Below are positions 6,896-9,291 of a DNA stretch of 9,291 nt, in pieces. This DNA comes from Burkholderiaceae bacterium (lineage in GTDB: Bacteria; Pseudomonadota; Gammaproteobacteria; Burkholderiales; Burkholderiaceae_C): contig JAIRRE010000208.1 of NCBI GenBank assembly GCA_031256125.1, positions 1 to 9,291 of the forward strand. Reading direction: 5' to 3'. The notes below the pieces were generated by a model. That model did no database searches, was not told where the DNA came from, and worked only from the letters and a program-made list of their open reading frames with translations. The translations under genes and the position numbers were made by a program. Position 1 is the first letter of the stretch, and each line of letters opens with the position of its first letter.

Positions 6896-6902
6896 ATCCA
6901 CA
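6894..6902 (+). promoter_or_regulatory. Consensus DnaA box before rpsF
   Basis: TTATCCACA is an exact match to the strong DnaA-box consensus. It overlaps the end of the T-run and the first A of the rpsF Shine-Dalgarno AAGGAG (6902-6907). A functional site would sit downstream of the putative start and could block transcription. One 9-mer can occur by chance, and CCACAAGGAG-like strings are common before start codons. Confidence 0.3.
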
Positions 6903-6912
6903 AGGAGTCTGC

Positions 6913-7287
6913 ATGCGTCATTACGAAATCGTGTTGCTGATCCACCCGGATCAGAGCGAGCAGGTGCCCGCCATGCTCGAACGTTACAAGGGCCTGATTA
7001 CTGCGGGAGGCGGCAAAGTCCACCGCGTGGAAGACTGGGGCCGCCGCCAACTGGCTTACCAGATCAACAAACTGGCCAAGGCGCACTACCTGTGCCTGAA
7101 CATCGAGGCTGGTCAGGAGGTAATGGGCGAACTCGAACATGCCTTCCGTTTTAACGACGCGGTGTTGCGCCACTTGACGATACAAAAGCAGCGCGCCGAA
7201 ACCGGTTCTTCGCCGATGATGAAGACCGTGGAGCGCGAGGAAGCGCGCAAGGTTCAACAAGCCGCCGAGGCGGCCGCTCAAGCCTGA
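6913..7287 (+). CDS. rpsF: 30S ribosomal protein S6
   Basis: A 124-residue S6 protein, which pairs with S18 on the platform of the 30S subunit. The N-terminal [20 protein letters not shown], the central [20 protein letters not shown] and the following [11 protein letters not shown] are hallmark family sequences, and the C-terminal tail is Ala/Glu-rich as in many proteobacterial S6 proteins. Length is close to E. coli (131 before trimming). AAGGAG at 6902-6907 lies 5 nt before the ATG, a strong site. It is the first gene of rpsF-priB-rpsR-rplI. Its TGA overlaps the ATG of a 19-codon ORF (TGATG), described separately. Identity is certain. Confidence 0.98.
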   Translation: MRHYEIVLLIHPDQSEQVPAMLERYKGLITAGGGKVHRVEDWGRRQLAYQINKLAKAHYLCLNIEAGQEVMGELEHAFRFNDAVLRHLTIQKQRAETGSSPMMKTVEREEARKVQQAAEAAAQA

Positions 7288-7346
7288 TGGCTACGGTCAG
7301 CGCGCGACATTCCACGGTATCAACGCCTGCTCGCTGTATCGCGTGA
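7287..7346 (+). CDS. Possible 19-codon coupling ORF between rpsF and priB
   Basis: An ATG at 7287-7289 shares one base with the rpsF stop (TGATG) and opens a frame of 19 codons, [19 protein letters not shown], ending at TGA 7344-7346, which overlaps the GTG start of priB (GTGA). Neither this ATG nor the priB GTG has a visible Shine-Dalgarno sequence, so stop-to-start reinitiation would be a simple way to translate priB. The peptide shows no domain and is probably not functional in itself. The arrangement could be accidental. Confidence 0.3.
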   Translation: MATVSARHSTVSTPARCIA

Positions 7347-7657
7347 ACCGCACCGAATTTTCCGCCCGGATTGCCGAACGCGGCGCGTTGCGCTCAACTC
7401 CCGCCGGGCTGCCGGCGCTGGATTTGAAGCTGACGCATGAGTCGGTAGTCACGCAAGCCGATGGTATGCGGCGCGTGCAGGCGCAACTCAAGGCCAAGGC
7501 CATCGGCGCGATCGCCGAACGGCTGGACCGGCAAGCGGTCGGATCGTACTGGCGGTTCACCGGTTTCCTGGCTAGTCCGGGGGCTTCGATCAACCCGGTG
7601 CGCGCCAAGTCCGTAGTGCTGCACGTGCTGGATTTTCAGCCCAGTCAAATTTCATAG
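7343..7657 (+). CDS. priB: Primosomal replication protein N (PriB)
   Basis: A 104-residue single-stranded-DNA-binding OB-fold protein of the replication-restart primosome, partner of PriA and DnaT in E. coli. The N-terminus [17 protein letters not shown], followed by [16 protein letters not shown], is the typical betaproteobacterial PriB pattern, and the C-terminal strand reads [10 protein letters not shown]. Length equals E. coli PriB (104). The GTG at 7343 is the start because the conserved block begins there. No ATG is in frame upstream within the gap, and there is no Shine-Dalgarno sequence, so translation probably depends on coupling from rpsF. Position between rpsF and rpsR is diagnostic. 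It is followed 20 bp later by rpsR. Confidence 0.92.
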   Translation: MNRTEFSARIAERGALRSTPAGLPALDLKLTHESVVTQADGMRRVQAQLKAKAIGAIAERLDRQAVGSYWRFTGFLASPGASINPVRAKSVVLHVLDFQPSQIS

Positions 7658-7677
7658 TTTTCACAAGGAGGCCCTTC

Positions 7678-7959
7678 ATGGCCATGTTCAAGAAATTCAA
7701 CAAGGACAAGCGCCCCAAGCGCAACACCCAGTCGCTGCTGTTCAAACGCAAACGCTTTTGCCGCTTCACGGTGGCAGGCGTGGAAGAAATCGACTACAAG
7801 GATATGGACACGCTGTCCGATTTCGTAGGCGAGAACGGCAGGATCATTCCCGCTCGCTTGACCGGTACGCGGGCGATTTATCAGCGCCAACTCAACACCG
7901 CCATCAAGCGCGCGCGCTTTTTGGCGCTGTTGCCTTACACCGACCTGCACAAGGTCTGA
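7678..7959 (+). CDS. rpsR: 30S ribosomal protein S18
   Basis: A 93-residue S18, the S6 partner on the 30S platform. The core reads [19 protein letters not shown], then [18 protein letters not shown], then [20 protein letters not shown], all strongly conserved. It carries a basic N-terminal extension of about 18 residues compared with E. coli (75), as is usual in Burkholderiales. A strong AAGGAGG (7665-7671) is 6 nt before the ATG at 7678, which decides between it and a second ATG at 7684. It is separated by 20 bp from priB and 22 bp from rplI, in one operon. Identity is certain. Confidence 0.98.
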   Translation: MAMFKKFNKDKRPKRNTQSLLFKRKRFCRFTVAGVEEIDYKDMDTLSDFVGENGRIIPARLTGTRAIYQRQLNTAIKRARFLALLPYTDLHKV

Positions 7960-7981
7960 GCGCGAACCGGAGAACCACGCC

Positions 7982-8434
7982 ATGCAAATCATTCTTCTGG
8001 ACAAGATCGTCAACCTCGGCGTTCTGGGCGACATCGTCAAAGTCAAGGACGGGTACGCCCGCAACTTCCTGATTCCCACGGGCCGCGCGCGCCGCGCCAC
8101 TGAGGCCAACAAGGCCGAATTCGCGGCGCGCCGCGCCGAGCTGGAGCAACAATCCGCCGAGCGCCTGACAAAGGCACAAGAGCAGGCTGCCAAGCTTAAC
8201 GGCGGTGTCGTCAAGCTGACGCAAAAAGCCGGTGTCGATGGGCGTCTATTCGGTTCCGTGACCAACCACGACATTGCCGAGGAGCTGCAAAAACAGGGCT
8301 TCGAAGTGCACAAGTCGCAAATCCGCCTGCCCAATGGCCCGGTCAAGACCGTAGGCGACACCACCGTCGGCATTTCGCTGCACACCGACGTGGTGGCCGA
8401 AATCACCGTGTCGGTATATGGCGAGACGGTTTGA
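7982..8434 (+). CDS. rplI: 50S ribosomal protein L9
   Basis: A 150-residue L9, a two-domain protein at the base of the L1 stalk that helps maintain reading-frame fidelity. Residues 1-52 are the N-terminal rRNA-binding domain with [19 protein letters not shown] and the signature [16 protein letters not shown]. Residues about 41-75 are the connecting Ala/Glu/Lys-rich helix. The C-terminal domain shows [17 protein letters not shown] and ends in VYGETV. Length matches E. coli (149). GGAG (7969-7972) lies 9 nt before the ATG. It is the last gene before the strong terminator at 8485, so it ends the rpsF operon. Confidence 0.98.
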   Translation: MQIILLDKIVNLGVLGDIVKVKDGYARNFLIPTGRARRATEANKAEFAARRAELEQQSAERLTKAQEQAAKLNGGVVKLTQKAGVDGRLFGSVTNHDIAEELQKQGFEVHKSQIRLPNGPVKTVGDTTVGISLHTDVVAEITVSVYGETV

Positions 8435-8484
8435 TCTGAGGTAGCTGTCCAAGCGCATTCCGGCGTTATTCAGCACGTTGCCTC

Positions 8485-8537
8485 AAGCCGCCGGTTGTTC
8501 CGCGTTTGCGCGCGGAACAACCGGCGGTTTCATTTTT
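8485..8537 (+). terminator. Strong intrinsic terminator after rplI
   Basis: Two 20-nt arms (8485-8504 and 8511-8530) pair over their full length with a single G-U wobble, around a 6-nt TTTGCG loop. The right arm ends in TTT, followed by CA and five more T (8533-8537). The stem includes a 17-bp perfect GC-rich core, CCGCCGGTTGTTCCGCG. It starts 50 nt after the rplI stop and should separate the ribosomal operon from dnaB. Confidence 0.88.
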
Positions 8538-8752
8538 CGGGCGGACACAGTACCTCATATTGGGCCGCATCGCCGCGCCGCCGATTCGTCCACGGTTTGC
8601 ACACTGGGTTATCCACGTACTTGTGCTCAACTTGTGCACGCATCCGGCACCTTTATCCCCAGCGTTCCACCGCATTTCCACAGCATCTTCCAGTGTTTAT
8701 GTACAGGTTTTTCCGGTGACAGAACGCTGTTTTGCCTCTACCATTGAGCGCC
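8538..8752 (+). promoter_or_regulatory. dnaB upstream region with DnaA-box-like cluster and promoter
   Basis: This is the rest of the 318-bp gap between rplI and dnaB and holds no credible gene. Four 9-mers in the same orientation resemble the DnaA box TTATNCACA: GTTTGCACA (8595-8603, 7/9), TTATCCACG (8609-8617, 8/9), TTATCCCCA (8653-8661, 8/9 to TTATCCACA) and ATTTCCACA (8674-8682, 7/9). An 8-bp direct repeat ACTTGTGC occurs at 8619-8626 and 8630-8637, one helical turn apart. A promoter candidate is GTGACA (8716-8721), 17 nt, TACCAT (8739-8744). Control of dnaB by DnaA is an inference. Confidence 0.4.
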
Positions 8753-9291
8753 ATGTCCGTATCGACCGCTTACCCACTTTACCCCGATCTGGCCAGTAAC
8801 GATGCCGCCGCCGAGCATCAGATCGCACAGTTGCGTGTGCCGCCGCATTCGCTGGAGGCCGAATCCAGCGTGCTGGGTGGCCTGTTGCTGGACAACGCCG
8901 CCTGGGACCGGGTGGGCGATCTGCTGGTCGATAGCGACTTCTACCGTCATGAACACCGCCTGGTGTATGCCGTCATCGGCAAACTGGTCGGCGAAAACAA
9001 GCCCGCCGACATCATCACCGTGCACGAGGAATTGCAGCGCGCGGGCAAGGCCGGCGACGTGGGAGGGATGGCTTACCTGAACGCGCTGGCGCAGTCGGTG
9101 CCCAGCGCGGGCAACATCCGCCGCTATGGCGAGATCGTGCGCGAACGCGCCATCTTGCGCAAACTCGTGGCTGCCAGCGACGAAATCGCCACCAGCGCCT
9201 TCAACCCGCAGGGCAAGGCAGTGGACAAAATTCTGGATGAAGCCGAAGCCAAAATCTTCCACATTGGCGAAGAAGGCTCGCGCATGAAGCA
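8753..9291 (+). CDS. dnaB: Replicative DNA helicase DnaB, 3'-truncated by the window edge
   Basis: The first 179 codons of the hexameric 5'-3' replicative helicase, about 40% of the usual 450 to 470 residues. After a variable 28-residue leader (MSVSTAYPLYPDLASNDAAA onward) comes the N-terminal domain: LRVPPHSLEAESSVLGGLLL, then WDRVGDLLVDSDFYRHEHRL, then GGMAYLNALAQSVPSAGNIR and RYGEIVRERAILRKLV. The last part (EAEAKIFHIGEEG) is the linker region before the RecA-like ATPase domain, so the Walker motifs lie beyond the window. The ATG at 8753 is the only reasonable start; no clear Shine-Dalgarno sequence precedes it. It follows rpsF-priB-rpsR-rplI in the standard betaproteobacterial order but is separated by a terminator, so it is probably a separate transcription unit. 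Identity is firm. Confidence 0.95.
   Translation, partial: MSVSTAYPLYPDLASNDAAAEHQIAQLRVPPHSLEAESSVLGGLLLDNAAWDRVGDLLVDSDFYRHEHRLVYAVIGKLVGENKPADIITVHEELQRAGKAGDVGGMAYLNALAQSVPSAGNIRRYGEIVRERAILRKLVAASDEIATSAFNPQGKAVDKILDEAEAKIFHIGEEGSRMK

Noticed and set aside
7645..8406. 253-codon - strand frame opposite rpsR and rplI
   Set aside because: It is antisense to two clear ribosomal protein genes. The Ser/Arg/Cys-rich low-complexity translation is typical of a shadow of GC-rich coding DNA.
8691..8707. LexA-box-like palindrome around GTTTATGTACAG
   Set aside because: The right half-site ACAG is present, but the left half does not read CTGT at the required spacing, so it does not match the CTGT-N8-ACAG operator.
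8478..8747. Small + strand ORFs (74 to 97 codons) in the rplI-dnaB gap
   Set aside because: They run through the terminator hairpin, lack ribosome-binding sites, overlap one another in three frames and have improbable composition.
8738..9262. 174-codon - strand frame opposite dnaB
   Set aside because: The + strand encodes an unmistakable DnaB N-terminal domain. The antisense translation has no family features.

Overview
This window looks like ordinary chromosomal DNA from a GC-rich betaproteobacterium, most likely in the order Burkholderiales and perhaps near Alcaligenaceae. Three things suggest this: the gene order rpsF-priB-rpsR-rplI-dnaB, a BPSL1445-type SYLF lipoprotein, and the sequence character of TolB, Pal, PriB and DnaB. 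The placement comes from recalled family features, not from a database search. Almost all coding sequence is housekeeping, and I see no defence system, prophage, CRISPR array, tRNA or rRNA.

Layout. (1) Bases 1-643 hold the 3' part of xthA (exonuclease III, + strand). (2) Bases 723-1313 hold a SYLF-domain lipoprotein gene on the - strand, converging on xthA, with a terminator hairpin touching the xthA stop codon. (3) Bases 1314-1499 are mostly intergenic. They hold a 113-bp structure bounded by imperfect IS5/IS903-like inverted repeats, the right end of which supplies the last codons and stop of ogt. (4) Bases 1500-3875 hold a two-gene - strand operon, msbA-ogt (lipid A flippase, then O6-alkylguanine-DNA alkyltransferase). 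(5) Bases 3992-6819 hold tolB-pal-cpoB on the + strand, the periplasmic and outer-membrane half of the Tol-Pal envelope-constriction machine. tolQRA is not adjacent. (6) Bases 6840-8537 hold the ribosomal protein and replication operon rpsF-priB-rpsR-rplI. It has its own -10 element, a structured leader and a strong terminator. (7) Bases 8538-8752 are a non-coding regulatory region with several DnaA-box-like 9-mers. (8) Bases 8753 to the window end hold the 5' part of dnaB.

Two functional themes stand out. One is envelope maintenance: MsbA moves lipid A, while TolB, Pal and CpoB link outer-membrane invagination to peptidoglycan synthesis. The other is the link between translation and replication in rpsF-priB-rpsR-rplI-dnaB, where the primosome protein PriB lies between S6 and S18 and the replicative helicase follows.

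The points most worth a second look are not protein families but small-scale structures. They are the IS-end-like miniature element at the ogt 3' end; a 19-codon ORF that bridges rpsF and priB by stop/start overlaps at both ends; the hairpin and T-run in the rpsF leader (cpoB terminator, S6:S18 autoregulatory element, or both); the DnaA-box-like cluster before dnaB; and a twin-arginine-type signal peptide on TolB. I found no convincing undescribed multi-gene system.
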